In this document: positions 36,079-45,743 of the stretch, one piece after another
How positions within the stretch are numbered: the stretch's first letter is position 1
How the letters are laid out: every line of letters starts with the position of its first letter
DNA from: Serinibacter salmoneus
GTDB lineage: Bacteria > Actinomycetota > Actinomycetes > Actinomycetales > Beutenbergiaceae
DNA length: 64,000 nt
Assembly (NCBI RefSeq): GCF_002563925.1
Contig: NZ_PDJD01000001.1
Span: 3,044,973-3,108,972 of the forward strand
Direction: 5' to 3'
Program-made: the position numbers and the translations under genes
Notes under the pieces: generated by a model
What the model saw: only the letters and a program-made list of their open reading frames with translations
The model's database searches: none
What the model was told of the DNA's origin: nothing

Positions 36079-37089
36079 TCAGACTACGCCGGTCAGCGAC
36101 TCCTCGCGTCCACTGGTCGCCGCGGGAGTGTCCCCGACGGGGGTGGCGTGGTGGGTGGCGAGGTAGCGTTCGGCGTCCAGGGCGGCGGAGCAGCCGGTGC
36201 CGGCGGCGGTGATGGCTTGGCGGTAGGTGTGGTCCACGACGTCGCCGGCGGCGAAGACGCCGGGCAGGTTGGTCTGGGTGGTGGGGTGGGCCACGGTGAT
36301 GTAGCCCTCCTCGTCCAGGTCGACCTGGCCGTGCAGGAGTTCGGTGCGCGGTAGGTGCCCGATGGCTTCGAACAGGCCGGTGACCGCGAGGTGGCGGGTG
36401 GCGCCGGTGGTGGTGTCGCGCAGGGTGAGGCCGGTGAGTTTCTCGGTGCCGTGGATGGCGATGATCTCGCTGTTCCAGGCCATCTCGATCTTGGGGTCGG
36501 CCAGGGCGCGTTCGGTCATGATCTGGGAGGCGCGCAGTTCGTCGCGGCGGTGGATGAGGGTGACCTTGGAGGCGAAGCGGGTCAGGAAGGTGGCCTCCTC
36601 CACGGCGGAGTCGCCACCGCCGACCACGGCGATCTCCTGGTCGCGGAAGAAGAACCCGTCGCAGGTGGCGCACCAGGAGACCCCACGCCCCGACAGGGTC
36701 TTCTCCTCGGGTAGGCCCAGTTCGCGGTAGGCCGATCCGGTGGTCAGGATGACCGCGCGGGCCTTGATGGTGCCGGACTCACTCGTGGTGAGGGTCTTGA
36801 TATCGCTGGTGAGGTCGAGGGACTCCACGTCCTCGAAGCGGATGTCGGCGCCGAACTTCTCGGCCTGGGCGGCCATGTTCTCCATCAGGTCCGGGCCCTG
36901 AATGCCCTCGGGGAACCCGGGGAAGTTCTCCACCTCGGTGGTGTTCATCAACGCGCCACCAGCCGTCACGCTCCCGGCGAACACGATCGGCGCCAACCGC
37001 GCCCGCGCCGCGTACACCGCCGCGGTATACCCCGCCGGACCCGACCCCACAATCACCAGGTCATGGATCTGTTCGGTCTGCGTGGTCAT
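36079..37089 (-). CDS. trxB: Thioredoxin reductase
   Basis: The 336-residue flavoprotein has an N-terminal FAD motif [19 protein letters not shown], the redox-active motif [14 protein letters not shown], an NADPH motif [15 protein letters not shown] and the closing FAD motif [19 protein letters not shown]. It transfers electrons from NADPH to thioredoxin. The trxB–trxA order is conserved near the actinobacterial origin. ATG 37089 begins [17 protein letters not shown]. Confidence 0.96.
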   Translation of the reverse strand: MTTQTEQIHDLVIVGSGPAGYTAAVYAARARLAPIVFAGSVTAGGALMNTTEVENFPGFPEGIQGPDLMENMAAQAEKFGADIRFEDVESLDLTSDIKTLTTSESGTIKARAVILTTGSAYRELGLPEEKTLSGRGVSWCATCDGFFFRDQEIAVVGGGDSAVEEATFLTRFASKVTLIHRRDELRASQIMTERALADPKIEMAWNSEIIAIHGTEKLTGLTLRDTTTGATRHLAVTGLFEAIGHLPRTELLHGQVDLDEEGYITVAHPTTQTNLPGVFAAGDVVDHTYRQAITAAGTGCSAALDAERYLATHHATPVGDTPAATSGREESLTGVV

Positions 37090-37213
37090 GGCCTCACTCC
37101 TTGGTAGTCAGTGCTCGCGGGGGACAACCCCGGATGTGGCGGTCTTGTTCCCGCCTCCCGGTTCACGCCGCCCACGGGATGCGACCCGGGTGGAACGGGG
37201 TGCCCGGAGGTGA

Positions 37214-40200
37214 TCAGGAGAACAGGAATGGCGGGATGTCACCCGGGGCGGGTAGCGCATCGTGGGCGTCGCCCTGTTCCCCGGCCTGTGGCTCGGTGGG
37301 GTCCACCTGCACGCTCGAGGCGGGCGCCGAGTCGGCCTGCCCCGTGCGTGCCGCATCCACCAGCGAGCCGATCGCGGCCCACAGCACCCACAGCACACCG
37401 ACAGCCACGATCAGCAGCACCCAGGGTGTCGCGTTCACGGCGCCCCAGGGGCGGTCCATCTCGTCGGCGTCCTGGTGCTCCGGCAGTCGAGGTTCCTCCA
37501 CGACCTCCTCGGCGCGCGCGGGCGGTGGGTAGGACGCGGGCTGTGGCGTCACGTTCTCGGCGACTGCCGGAGCCGGGTCGCTGGGTGTGGTGTGGTCCGG
37601 TTCCGCGGGATCGGCGGCGTCGCCCGGCGCCGAGTCGATCCCCGGCGCAACGGCCGTGTCCAGCGCGGGAGCCATGGGCGCGCCCGACGCCGGGGAGGGT
37701 GCGGCACCCTCCTCCTCGCCCGATGAGGAGGAGCGGCGGGCGCCATCGATCAGGCCGCCGGCAACCGCGGCGACGGCCGAGATGCCCTCCCCGGAGGTGT
37801 GTCGCGCAGGAGCGGCCTCCACCTCGTGGTCGCCGAACGCTGCCTCGGCGAACCCGGGTGCCGCCGCGAACGAGGCGGGTGCGGGCACCGTCCACCGGGA
37901 GGTGTCCGGGGCGTGGGGCGTCTCCTGCTGGGAGCCGGGAGTGGCGTCCTGTGCGGCATCGGGCTCCGTGTCGTCCACCGCGGCGGGTGACTGCGTGCCC
38001 CCGTACCCCAGCTCACGATCGGCCGCCGGGATCACGGCGTCGAGGCGTCGCCAGAAGCCCGTCGCGGGTATGGACCCCGACGTCTCCGGAGCCACGGTTC
38101 CTGCGCCGTCCGCAGTGCTCCCGGGCTCTCGTGCGGCTGCCTCGTCGGCCCCATCGGCCTCGTCGGCCCCGTCGGCCTCATCGGCACCGTCGGAGAGGGT
38201 CGCGGTGCCGATCACGTCGTCGAACGCCGCCGGCGGCTCGGTGATCTCCTGCAGCGGTGGTCGCCACGTCGGCGCGATCGCGCTGAGCTCGCCGGTGTCG
38301 GCGATCAGGTCACGCTCGACCGCCTCGGCGACCTCCTCGTCCTCCAGCCACGTATCGCGTCGCTGCTCGGTCCGGTCCTCCCCGGCCGCTTCCGATTCCG
38401 CCGCTGCCTCCGCGCTCGGTGCGGCCGACCCGGATGAGTCTGCGGCCGAGTCGGAGGGCTCGGGATCCTGATTCTCCCTCCCCGGCTCGGCGTCGGTACC
38501 CAGGAGGTGTGCGAGGTCCGGCACGGGGTGCCACGGGGCCAAGGCGACCACGATCTGTGAGCAGGTGCGTGGATGCTCGGGGAGGGTCGCGAGCAACGCC
38601 TGCGCCTCGTCGTCGGGCTGCGCACCGAGCATCTCGCGCAGCAGGGCGATGACCGCAGCCGCATCGAACGCCGAGGCGTCGATCCCACCGGGAGCAGTGG
38701 TCTGACCGGCGGCCACGCTGTCCACACCGAGGCCCGCCACCCGCACCGCGCCGGCGCTGGTGAGGGCCACCTTGTGCGTGTCCAGGGCCAGGTGGTGCAC
38801 ACCGCGGCGACGCCCGGCCTCCAGCGCGCCGGCGACCTCCCCGGCGATGGAGCGAGCGACGGCGGTGCTGAGTGGTCCCTGCTCGAGGATCTGCGCCAGT
38901 GTGGTCCCGGGGGTGGGGTCGGTGACGATGTAGCCCGTGCCGTCGAACTCGCCGACGCGCATGATGCGTGGGAGGCGGGCGTCCGAGACCAGTGCGGCGC
39001 GGCGCGCGGAGTCCAACACGTTCGCGGTGTGCGGGCCGGAGACGGACAGCACATCGGTGGGCCGTTCCAGGATGGTGTCGCGACCGCGCCACCGGCGCAC
39101 ACCGGAGGCACCGGTGCCGACCTCCTGACCGACGCGGTAGCGATCGGCCAGGAGCATCCCGGTCTCTACCGAGTCGGTGGAACCCAACCGGTCCCCTCCC
39201 TGCTGTGTGGTGCCACGCGCGCTGGTACGCGCTCCCGGGATCATGGTAAGCACCCGCGCCAGTAGAGGGCGGCCAATGGAGGCCAGACGCGCCATGAGCA
39301 CGTGCGTCTCCTCGATGCGCAGCAGCCGCGCCGTCCACAGGTAGAGCGCCAGCATGAGGATCATGACGACGGCGAGCCGCGTCATGCTGACCACGAGGCT
39401 CCAGGGCCCGATGACCCAGATCATCAGGGGCAGGCCGACCATGAATGCAGGTACGGTCGCCAGGAGCAGGCGTAGGTGGGTGCGCAGCACCCGGCGGCCG
39501 TCCACCCGCCCCAGTCGGCGACGCAGGCGGCGGTAGCCCAGGACGGCACCGACCGCGTAGGACACGCTGATGCCGAGACCCGCCCAGGCCACCCAGACCT
39601 CCGGGGGGAGGAAGAACGGGCCGACGGCCACGATGGCGACCTGCACCACCGCCATCGGGATCTGCAGCATGAAGACGGCGCGTGCGTCCTGGTAGGACAG
39701 GTGCACGCGTTGCACCACGGTCCAGAAGCCCAGGAACGGCAGTCCGATCGCCAGGGTCGCGACGACGATTCCGGCCAGCGCGTCGGTCTCGACGGTCTGC
39801 ACGGCCAGGGTCATCACGCGAGCTACTCCGGTGCCGGTGACCATCAGGATGACCGCGGCCGGCACGGTGAAGACCGCAACGGTGCGCAGGGCGAGGGAGA
39901 GGTCACCACGGACACCGGCGGCGTCCGCCGCGGCCGCCTTCTCCGACATCCTGGTGAACATCGCGGTGACGAGTGAGACCACGATGAGCGATTGCGGGAG
40001 CATCACCACCAGGAACGCGAGGTCGTAGACGGCCTTGCCGGCGACGTAGCGGTCGATGTCCGGGTCGGTGTAGGCGCCGGCGGCGTTGACCACGTTGGAG
40101 ACCACGAGGAAGGCGAGCTGCCCCACCACGAGCTGCGCGAAGGACCACATGGCGACCCGGCTGGCGGTGCCCAGACCCTCGAAGCCCCACGCCGGGCGAT

Positions 40201-40891
40201 ACCGGAAGCCGGAGCGGTACAACGGGATGATGAGAATCAAGGCCTGGAGCGCGACCCCCAGCGTGGCCGTTCCCCCCAGGAGGAGGATCCGGTCCGCCCC
40301 GAACTCACCGGCGGCGATCAGCTCGGGTGGCATGCGTCCGAACGTGGCGAGGTAGACGGCGAGCCCGGCGATGGCGACGACGTTGTTCAGCGCCGGGGCC
40401 CACATGTACGGCCCGAACACCTTCCGGGCGTTGAGCACCTGGCCAAGCAGCGTGTACAGGCCGTAGAAGAACACCTGCGGGAGACACCAGTACGCGAACG
40501 CGTACGCGACGGGGAGCCATGCGGGGTCGAATCGCAGGGCGTAGAGGTCCACGAGGAGGGCGGCACCCAGGGTGAGGATCACCGTGACCACGGCGAGGGC
40601 GACCCCCGCCACGGTGAGCAGCCGGTTGGTGTAGTCCTGACCGCCGTCCGGCAGCCGCGCCGCGCGGACCAGCTGCGGGACGATGACCGCGTTCAGCACG
40701 CCGGTGGCCAGCAGCATGGAGACCACGTTGGGCAGGGTGTTGGCCACCGCGAAACTGTTCGCGGCACCACCGATGGTGGTCAGGGCGGCCGCCAGGAGCG
40801 CGGTGCGCACGAAACCCAGGGCGCGGCTGACCGCCGTCCCGGAGAACATGGTGGCGCTCGCGCCGACGATCCCCCCACGTGAGCCGGCCAT
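37214..40891 (-). CDS. murJ: MurJ lipid II flippase fused to a pseudokinase domain
   Basis: The 1225-residue product has an N-terminal MurJ domain of about 14 helices (residues 1 to ~530), starting AGSRGGIVGASATMFSGTAV. A kinase-like domain follows at roughly 578-850 (LADRYRVGQEVGTGASGVRR). Its catalytic loop reads HHLALDTHKVAL instead of HRD-x4-N, so it is a pseudokinase. Then comes a long acidic, Pro/Ala-rich linker with tandem DGADEA units, a final helix (WVLLIVAVGVLWVLWAAIGS) and a short extracellular tail. In mycobacteria the analogous domain is regulated by PknB and FhaA. ATG 40891 overlaps the DUF6049 stop (TGATG). Confidence 0.93.
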   Translation of the reverse strand: MAGSRGGIVGASATMFSGTAVSRALGFVRTALLAAALTTIGGAANSFAVANTLPNVVSMLLATGVLNAVIVPQLVRAARLPDGGQDYTNRLLTVAGVALAVVTVILTLGAALLVDLYALRFDPAWLPVAYAFAYWCLPQVFFYGLYTLLGQVLNARKVFGPYMWAPALNNVVAIAGLAVYLATFGRMPPELIAAGEFGADRILLLGGTATLGVALQALILIIPLYRSGFRYRPAWGFEGLGTASRVAMWSFAQLVVGQLAFLVVSNVVNAAGAYTDPDIDRYVAGKAVYDLAFLVVMLPQSLIVVSLVTAMFTRMSEKAAAADAAGVRGDLSLALRTVAVFTVPAAVILMVTGTGVARVMTLAVQTVETDALAGIVVATLAIGLPFLGFWTVVQRVHLSYQDARAVFMLQIPMAVVQVAIVAVGPFFLPPEVWVAWAGLGISVSYAVGAVLGYRRLRRRLGRVDGRRVLRTHLRLLLATVPAFMVGLPLMIWVIGPWSLVVSMTRLAVVMILMLALYLWTARLLRIEETHVLMARLASIGRPLLARVLTMIPGARTSARGTTQQGGDRLGSTDSVETGMLLADRYRVGQEVGTGASGVRRWRGRDTILERPTDVLSVSGPHTANVLDSARRAALVSDARLPRIMRVGEFDGTGYIVTDPTPGTTLAQILEQGPLSTAVARSIAGEVAGALEAGRRRGVHHLALDTHKVALTSAGAVRVAGLGVDSVAAGQTTAPGGIDASAFDAAAVIALLREMLGAQPDDEAQALLATLPEHPRTCSQIVVALAPWHPVPDLAHLLGTDAEPGRENQDPEPSDSAADSSGSAAPSAEAAAESEAAGEDRTEQRRDTWLEDEEVAEAVERDLIADTGELSAIAPTWRPPLQEITEPPAAFDDVIGTATLSDGADEADGADEADGADEAAAREPGSTADGAGTVAPETSGSIPATGFWRRLDAVIPAADRELGYGGTQSPAAVDDTEPDAAQDATPGSQQETPHAPDTSRWTVPAPASFAAAPGFAEAAFGDHEVEAAPARHTSGEGISAVAAVAGGLIDGARRSSSSGEEEGAAPSPASGAPMAPALDTAVAPGIDSAPGDAADPAEPDHTTPSDPAPAVAENVTPQPASYPPPARAEEVVEEPRLPEHQDADEMDRPWGAVNATPWVLLIVAVGVLWVLWAAIGSLVDAARTGQADSAPASSVQVDPTEPQAGEQGDAHDALPAPGDIPPFLFS

Positions 40892-43506
40892 CAGGTCTTC
40901 CTTCCTGCCCGCCGCGGCGGGACGTGTCCATCGGCGCGGCGGCGTCCTCGACGGGCGGCGCGCAGGATGCCGATCACCAGCAGGACCCCGAACACGGCAG
41001 CCACGATGCCGATCCCGAGGCTCTCCCACTCGGCCCGCACGCGGATCTCAAAGGTCTCCGCCTGACCCAGGCGAAGACCGTCCGGGGTGTAGAGGCTGAC
41101 ATCGACCAGGGTCGTGCCGTTCGCGATCGCGACGACCGGCACGCGCACCGTGGTGGTCGCACCCGGCGCGAGCGTGACCTGCGGCTCCTCCGGAGCGCGC
41201 AGCGACTGCTCCTCGGGGTCGACGACGATGCGCGCCGTGAGCGTGACGTCCAGGTCGTTGATGACGACCACGGGCACGGCGCTCTCTTCGGCGAGCAGGT
41301 TCACCTGGCTCTCCGGGACGCTCACGCTCACCCGGGAGGTGAGGGTGTCCACCACGCCGTTCGCCGCCTCCAACGCGTCGGTTCCGCTCTGCCCGGCCAC
41401 CCGCCATGCCGCCGCGCTCGCCGCTGTGGCCCAGGTGGCCGGCGGGGTCAGCACGTCGGCGGGTTCCAGTGCGGAGGCGAGGGAGGAGAGATCGCTGCGA
41501 GTGTGCTCGATGCCGGAGGCCAGGGCGCGGAACGCGGTGACGTCCACGGTGGTGGTCTCGGGCAGCGTGACGGTGCGGACGGACGGCGCGTCGGTGGATC
41601 CCGGGGTCGTCGGCTCACCCCCGGTCGCCTGCGAGGCCTCCGGTGTGGGCTCGGTCGCACCGGCGGCGCCGTCCTGTAGGGCCTCGGCGACGCCGGAGGA
41701 GGTGATCCACGGCGCCTCGAACAAGTGGGTCACAGCATCCGCCAACGATCGGGCGTCCTCAGGGGTCATCGCGCCGGCCGTCGATCGCTCGAGCGCCGCG
41801 AGCACGACCTGAGGCTCGCGGTCCTCCCGCGTGATGACGGCGGTCTGCGCGAGCAGGAGTTGCCGCTGGGCCAGTTCTGCTGTGGTGCCCGCGGCGACGG
41901 CGTCCTGCACCTCCCCGGCCATCACCTCACCGATCCAGGCGTCGGCGACCAGCACGGGAACCTGGCCGCCTGAGGTCTCGACGGTCCCCAATGCCGTGGG
42001 TGTCGAGGCCGGTGGGGTGTCGCTCGTATCGGCGCTCGCGGCCCCCGCTTCGGGGCCCACGATCGGATCCAGCATCGGTTCCTCCACCATGCTCCCGGTC
42101 AGGACCGCGCCGGTCGAGCCGGCGGTATCCCCGAGCAGGTCCGCGGTGACGCCCTCGGGCGCCGGCCACACCACGGAGGTGGCCTCCAGGTCCACGTCCG
42201 CCATCTGCTCGCGGGCACGGGTGATCGCCTGCGAGAGCACGGTGCTGCCCGAGCCGCCGGAGAGCCCGAAGGCGGTCAGGTCCGCATCGGCCCACGGCAG
42301 GGCGATGACCTCGCGCGTCCCGGCGCCGAGGATCAACGTCTCTGTCAGCAACTCACCCGGCGTGGGCGGGGGCACGTCGGGTACCGGCCCCTGCTCTGTG
42401 GGCGAGGGGGTCTCGTCGGCCGGTTCAGGCGCACCCGAACTCGTGGGCGCCGGCGTGCCAGGGGTCGAGGAACCGGGGTCAGCCGGGGAGGTGCTGCTCT
42501 CGGTCGCGGACGGCTCCAGCGCGGGCGCGGTGGACTCGCCCGCTCCGGGACCCGAGTCCGTGCCCTGCGGGGTGGAGGGCTGCGTCGTGGAGGGCTGCGG
42601 GGAGGGGGCTGCGCCGTCGGCTTCGCTCTCGGCCGCGCTCCCGACACCGCCGGGGCCCGTGACCTGACTGTCCGCGATCTCCTGCGCGCTGAGCAGCAGC
42701 GGGTCCAGACCCCACGTGACGCCGGGTACCTCGGCCAGTGCGGTGAGCCGCTCGGCGGCGATCTCCGCCACCGCGGTGCCCTCCTCGATGGACGTGCGCC
42801 ACTCTGCGGCGCTGGCGGTGATCGGCAGCAGCGTGACGAGGTCGAGATCGGGCTCCAGCACGTCCTCGTCCGGGTAGAAGGTGCCCATGGTGCGGGCTGA
42901 GGCGTACCGGTCCCCGGACACCACGGCCACCTCGATGCCCCGCGCGCCCCAGTTGTCGTATCGGATCGGGAACCCGAGTTCGTCCACGCCCACCACGATC
43001 GCGGTGGTCACGCTGCTGCCCGCGGGTACCTCCACCTCGAAGGTCTCCGCGTGCACCGGGCGGGCGGAGGCCGGCAGATCCGGGTCGAACCACTGCTGAA
43101 GCGCCGTCCGCGTGGTCGGCACCTCCTGCTGCACCCGGAAGATCACCTCCGAGGTGGTCAGGTCCTGCGCCGTGGTGTTGATGAGGGTCACCTCGAGCCG
43201 CAGGGTGTCACCGGGCCTCGCGACGGCCGGGGCGAGATCGGCGATGGTGAGGCTCAGGGAGTCCGCGGCTGCGTCGTCGGGAACCTCACCAGCGCCCGCC
43301 GCGGGCTCCTCGACCGGCGGTGACACGCTCGGCGAGGGGGTCGGCGTGGCGGTCGGTGTCGCAGTGGCCCCGGCCGCCCAGGGCAGCGTCACGGCTGCCA
43401 GCAAGGCGGCGAGGCCGGTGCGCCCGAGCGGTCTGACTGGGCGGCGCGGGCGAGTCGCATCCCTGCCCGTCCCGCGAACGCGAGAGCGGCCGAGGGATCG
43501 GTTCAC
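40891..43506 (-). CDS. DUF6049 family large secreted/membrane-anchored protein
   Basis: The 871-residue protein has an Arg-rich start, a signal helix (TGLAALLAAVTLPWAAGATA), a Thr/Pro/Ser spacer, and a large extracellular region with beta-sandwich stretches (LSLTIADLAPAVARPGDTLR). A long Pro/Ser/Thr-rich disordered segment follows (around residues 295-385), then a C-terminal membrane helix (LGIGIVAAVFGVLLVIGILR) and a basic tail. DUF6049 genes sit beside murJ in Micrococcales. An envelope role is inferred from context only. GTG 43506 overlaps the NUDIX stop (GTGA) and its stop overlaps murJ. Confidence 0.85.
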   Translation of the reverse strand: MNRSLGRSRVRGTGRDATRPRRPVRPLGRTGLAALLAAVTLPWAAGATATPTATPTPSPSVSPPVEEPAAGAGEVPDDAAADSLSLTIADLAPAVARPGDTLRLEVTLINTTAQDLTTSEVIFRVQQEVPTTRTALQQWFDPDLPASARPVHAETFEVEVPAGSSVTTAIVVGVDELGFPIRYDNWGARGIEVAVVSGDRYASARTMGTFYPDEDVLEPDLDLVTLLPITASAAEWRTSIEEGTAVAEIAAERLTALAEVPGVTWGLDPLLLSAQEIADSQVTGPGGVGSAAESEADGAAPSPQPSTTQPSTPQGTDSGPGAGESTAPALEPSATESSTSPADPGSSTPGTPAPTSSGAPEPADETPSPTEQGPVPDVPPPTPGELLTETLILGAGTREVIALPWADADLTAFGLSGGSGSTVLSQAITRAREQMADVDLEATSVVWPAPEGVTADLLGDTAGSTGAVLTGSMVEEPMLDPIVGPEAGAASADTSDTPPASTPTALGTVETSGGQVPVLVADAWIGEVMAGEVQDAVAAGTTAELAQRQLLLAQTAVITREDREPQVVLAALERSTAGAMTPEDARSLADAVTHLFEAPWITSSGVAEALQDGAAGATEPTPEASQATGGEPTTPGSTDAPSVRTVTLPETTTVDVTAFRALASGIEHTRSDLSSLASALEPADVLTPPATWATAASAAAWRVAGQSGTDALEAANGVVDTLTSRVSVSVPESQVNLLAEESAVPVVVINDLDVTLTARIVVDPEEQSLRAPEEPQVTLAPGATTTVRVPVVAIANGTTLVDVSLYTPDGLRLGQAETFEIRVRAEWESLGIGIVAAVFGVLLVIGILRAARRGRRRADGHVPPRRAGRKT

Positions 43507-44027
43507 GCGTCACCGACGAGGATCTGGCGCGCCATGGCCACGATGCGGCGCTCGTTCGGGTAGGCGAGTCGGCCCGGCAGGTCCTCCAACGCGATCCAGG
43601 CGACGTCCTCCGCCTCGTGGTCCGGGTCGTTCTCGATCGTCAACTCGCCGCCCAGTGCCGCGAGCAGGTAATGGTGCACCACCTTGTGCACGCGGCGATC
43701 GTGTCCGGAGAACCAGTAGTCGATCGTGGCGAGATGGCGCACCACCTGACTGGTGATGCCGGTCTCCTCCGCGACCTCACGCACGGCTGCCTCGGGTGCC
43801 GTCTCCGCGCCCTCCAGGTGGCCCTTCGGCAGGCACCACTCCAGGCGTCCGGCACGGTTGCGCCGCGCGATGATGGCGCAGAAGGCTCGACCCTGCACCA
43901 CGTCCACCACCAGACCCCCGGCGGAGGTCTCGTCGACCACCGGGAGCGTGCTGGCGGATCGAACCGGGCGCGGTGTCGGCGGCCCCGGTCGACCCGGCAC
44001 GCGCGGGGCCGGGGACGGAACGGACAT
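43503..44027 (-). CDS. NUDIX hydrolase
   Basis: The 174-residue product has an intact Nudix box, GHLEGAETAPEAAVREVAEE followed by TG, in a fold opening SAGGLVVDVVQGRAFCAIIA. It hydrolyses nucleoside-diphosphate-linked compounds; the substrate is unknown. The first ~40 residues are Pro/Arg-rich. ATG 44027 is preferred because a TATGGT -10 (44040-44035 on this strand) would place the transcript start there; ATG 44039 is the alternative. It heads the NUDIX–DUF6049–murJ operon and diverges from cca. Confidence 0.9.
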   Translation of the reverse strand: MSVPSPAPRVPGRPGPPTPRPVRSASTLPVVDETSAGGLVVDVVQGRAFCAIIARRNRAGRLEWCLPKGHLEGAETAPEAAVREVAEETGITSQVVRHLATIDYWFSGHDRRVHKVVHHYLLAALGGELTIENDPDHEAEDVAWIALEDLPGRLAYPNERRIVAMARQILVGDA

Positions 44028-44034
44028 GGTGACC

Positions 44035-44040
44035 ACCATA
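44035..44040 (-). promoter_or_regulatory. Candidate -10 element for the NUDIX–DUF6049–murJ operon
   Basis: On the minus strand TATGGT lies seven bases before ATG 44027, which predicts a leaderless transcript. No convincing -35 is visible. Confidence 0.35.
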
Positions 44041-44077
44041 GGTCAGCGGACGTGGGAACCTGGGGAGCATGAGCGCC

Positions 44078-45523
44078 ATGCCCCCAACTCACCCCGCGGA
44101 ACTGATGCGGACGGCCCTGTCGGTCCTCACTCAGGTGGCCGCGGATCTCGCCCCCCTGGGGGACATGTTTGCCGCTGACGGGCATGAATTGGCGCTGGTG
44201 GGCGGCCCAGTGCGGGACGCCTTCCTCGGGCGGCGCAGCGACGACCACGACTTCGCCACCTCCGCGCCCCCGGAGGTCACCGAGCGGATCCTGCGCGCCT
44301 GGGGGGAGGCCACCTGGGACATGGGCCGGGAGTTCGGCACGATCGGGGCCCGCCGGGGCGAGGCGATCGTGGAGGTCACCACCTACCGCACCGAGGAGTA
44401 CGACCCGACCTCACGCAAGCCCACCGTCGCCTTCGGTGACACCCTCGAGGGCGACCTCTCCCGCCGCGACTTCCGCGTGAACGCGATGGCGGTGCGCCTG
44501 CCGGACCTGACGTTCGTGGACCCGTTCTCCGGACTTTCCGATCTCGCCGACGGTGTGCTGCGCACGCCCTCCTCCCCACAGCAGTCCTTCGAGGACGACC
44601 CGCTGCGGATGATGCGCGCGGCGAGGTTCGCTTCCACCCTGGGGCTGGATGTGGCGCCCGAGGTGATGGCCGCGATGAGCGAACTCGCGCCGCGGCTGGC
44701 CATCGTCTCGGCCGAACGGGTGCAGGGCGAACTCGTCAAGACCCTGATGGCGCCCGCACCGCGGCGCGGGATCGAGCTGCTGGTGGAGACCGGACTGGCC
44801 GATGTGGTGCTGCCGGAACTGCCCGCGATGCAGTTGGAGATCGACGAGCACCACCGGCACAAGGATGTCTACGCCCACTCCCTCACGGTGCTGGAGCAGG
44901 CGATCGACCTGGAGACCGGCCCTGACGGCGCGGTCCCCGGCCCCGACCTGGTGCTGCGGATCGCGGCGCTGCTGCACGACATCGGCAAGCCCGCCACCCG
45001 GCGCAACGAGCCCGGCGGGCGGGTGTCCTTCCATCACCACGAGATCGTCGGCGCGAAGATGGCGCGCAAGCGGATGCGGGCGCTCGCGTTCGACAAGGCC
45101 ACCACGGCGGCGGTGACCGACCTGATCGCGCTGCACCTGCGCTTCCACGGGTACGGCGAGGCGGCGTGGACCGACTCGGCGGTGCGTCGGTACGTGACCG
45201 ACGCCGGCCCGCAGTTGGAGCGTCTGCACCGGCTGACGCGCGCGGACTGCACCACCCGGAACCGCAAGAAGGCCGAGCGGCTCTCGCACGCCTACGACGA
45301 CCTCGAGGCGCGGATCGCCGAACTGCGCGAGCAGGAGGAACTGGATGCGGTGCGCCCGGACCTCGACGGCAACCAGATCATGGAGATCCTCGGGATCGGC
45401 CCCTCGCGGGAGGTCGGCCTGGCCTACAAGCACCTGCTGGCGCTGCGCATGGAGGAGGGTCCCCTCGGGCCGGAGCGCGCGACGGCGGAGCTGCGGGCCT
45501 GGTGGGAGGCGAACCGCCCGTAG
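44078..45523 (+). CDS. cca: CCA-adding tRNA nucleotidyltransferase
   Basis: The 481-residue product has the class II nucleotidyltransferase head (ALVGGPVRDAFLGRRSDDHD and DFATSAPPE), the RRDFRVNAMA motif, a neck domain with DDPLRMMRAARFASTLGL, and a C-terminal HD domain with IAALLHDIGKPATR. It adds or repairs the CCA end, needed here because the tRNA-Ala and tRNA-Ile genes lack encoded CCA. ATG 44078 has GGGGAG ten bases upstream; ATG 44069 is too close to it. Confidence 0.95.
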   Translation: MPPTHPAELMRTALSVLTQVAADLAPLGDMFAADGHELALVGGPVRDAFLGRRSDDHDFATSAPPEVTERILRAWGEATWDMGREFGTIGARRGEAIVEVTTYRTEEYDPTSRKPTVAFGDTLEGDLSRRDFRVNAMAVRLPDLTFVDPFSGLSDLADGVLRTPSSPQQSFEDDPLRMMRAARFASTLGLDVAPEVMAAMSELAPRLAIVSAERVQGELVKTLMAPAPRRGIELLVETGLADVVLPELPAMQLEIDEHHRHKDVYAHSLTVLEQAIDLETGPDGAVPGPDLVLRIAALLHDIGKPATRRNEPGGRVSFHHHEIVGAKMARKRMRALAFDKATTAAVTDLIALHLRFHGYGEAAWTDSAVRRYVTDAGPQLERLHRLTRADCTTRNRKKAERLSHAYDDLEARIAELREQEELDAVRPDLDGNQIMEILGIGPSREVGLAYKHLLALRMEEGPLGPERATAELRAWWEANRP

Positions 45524-45541
45524 CGGTCACCCGCGCGCCCG

Positions 45542-45647
45542 CATCCGCCGAGCGTGTGGTTGCGCCGCCCCTCTCTCGCCGAGCGTGCGGTTGCGCCGAC
45601 GTTTCGCGCCGTGGGGCTGCGCAGGCACCCGCTCGGCGGGGGTGGGG
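45542..45647. repeat. Duplicated intergenic palindromic element, copy A
   Basis: About 106 bp related to copy B at 47158-47262. It contains two direct units of the type CCGCCGAGCG...GGTTGCGCCG and one inverted unit (CGCAGGCACCCGCTCGGCGG) that pairs with a direct unit at 18 of 21 positions. The last 42 bp (45606-45647) are identical to copy B. It lies between cca and the fdhA terminator. Confidence 0.8.
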
Positions 45648-45683
45648 CGTGCGCAAGAGGACGTTCGCCGTCGGACACCGGCA

Positions 45684-45728
45684 TCCGGGTGCCCGTGCGA
45701 CACGCGATGCGTCGAACGGGCACCCGGA
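45684..45728. terminator. 13-bp hairpin terminator between cca and fdhA
   Basis: TCCGGGTGCCCGT (45684-45696) pairs exactly with 45716-45728 across a 19-nt loop, 16 bp beyond the fdhA stop codon, between convergent genes. Confidence 0.7.
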
Positions 45729-45743
45729 CCTCAGCCGTGCCGG

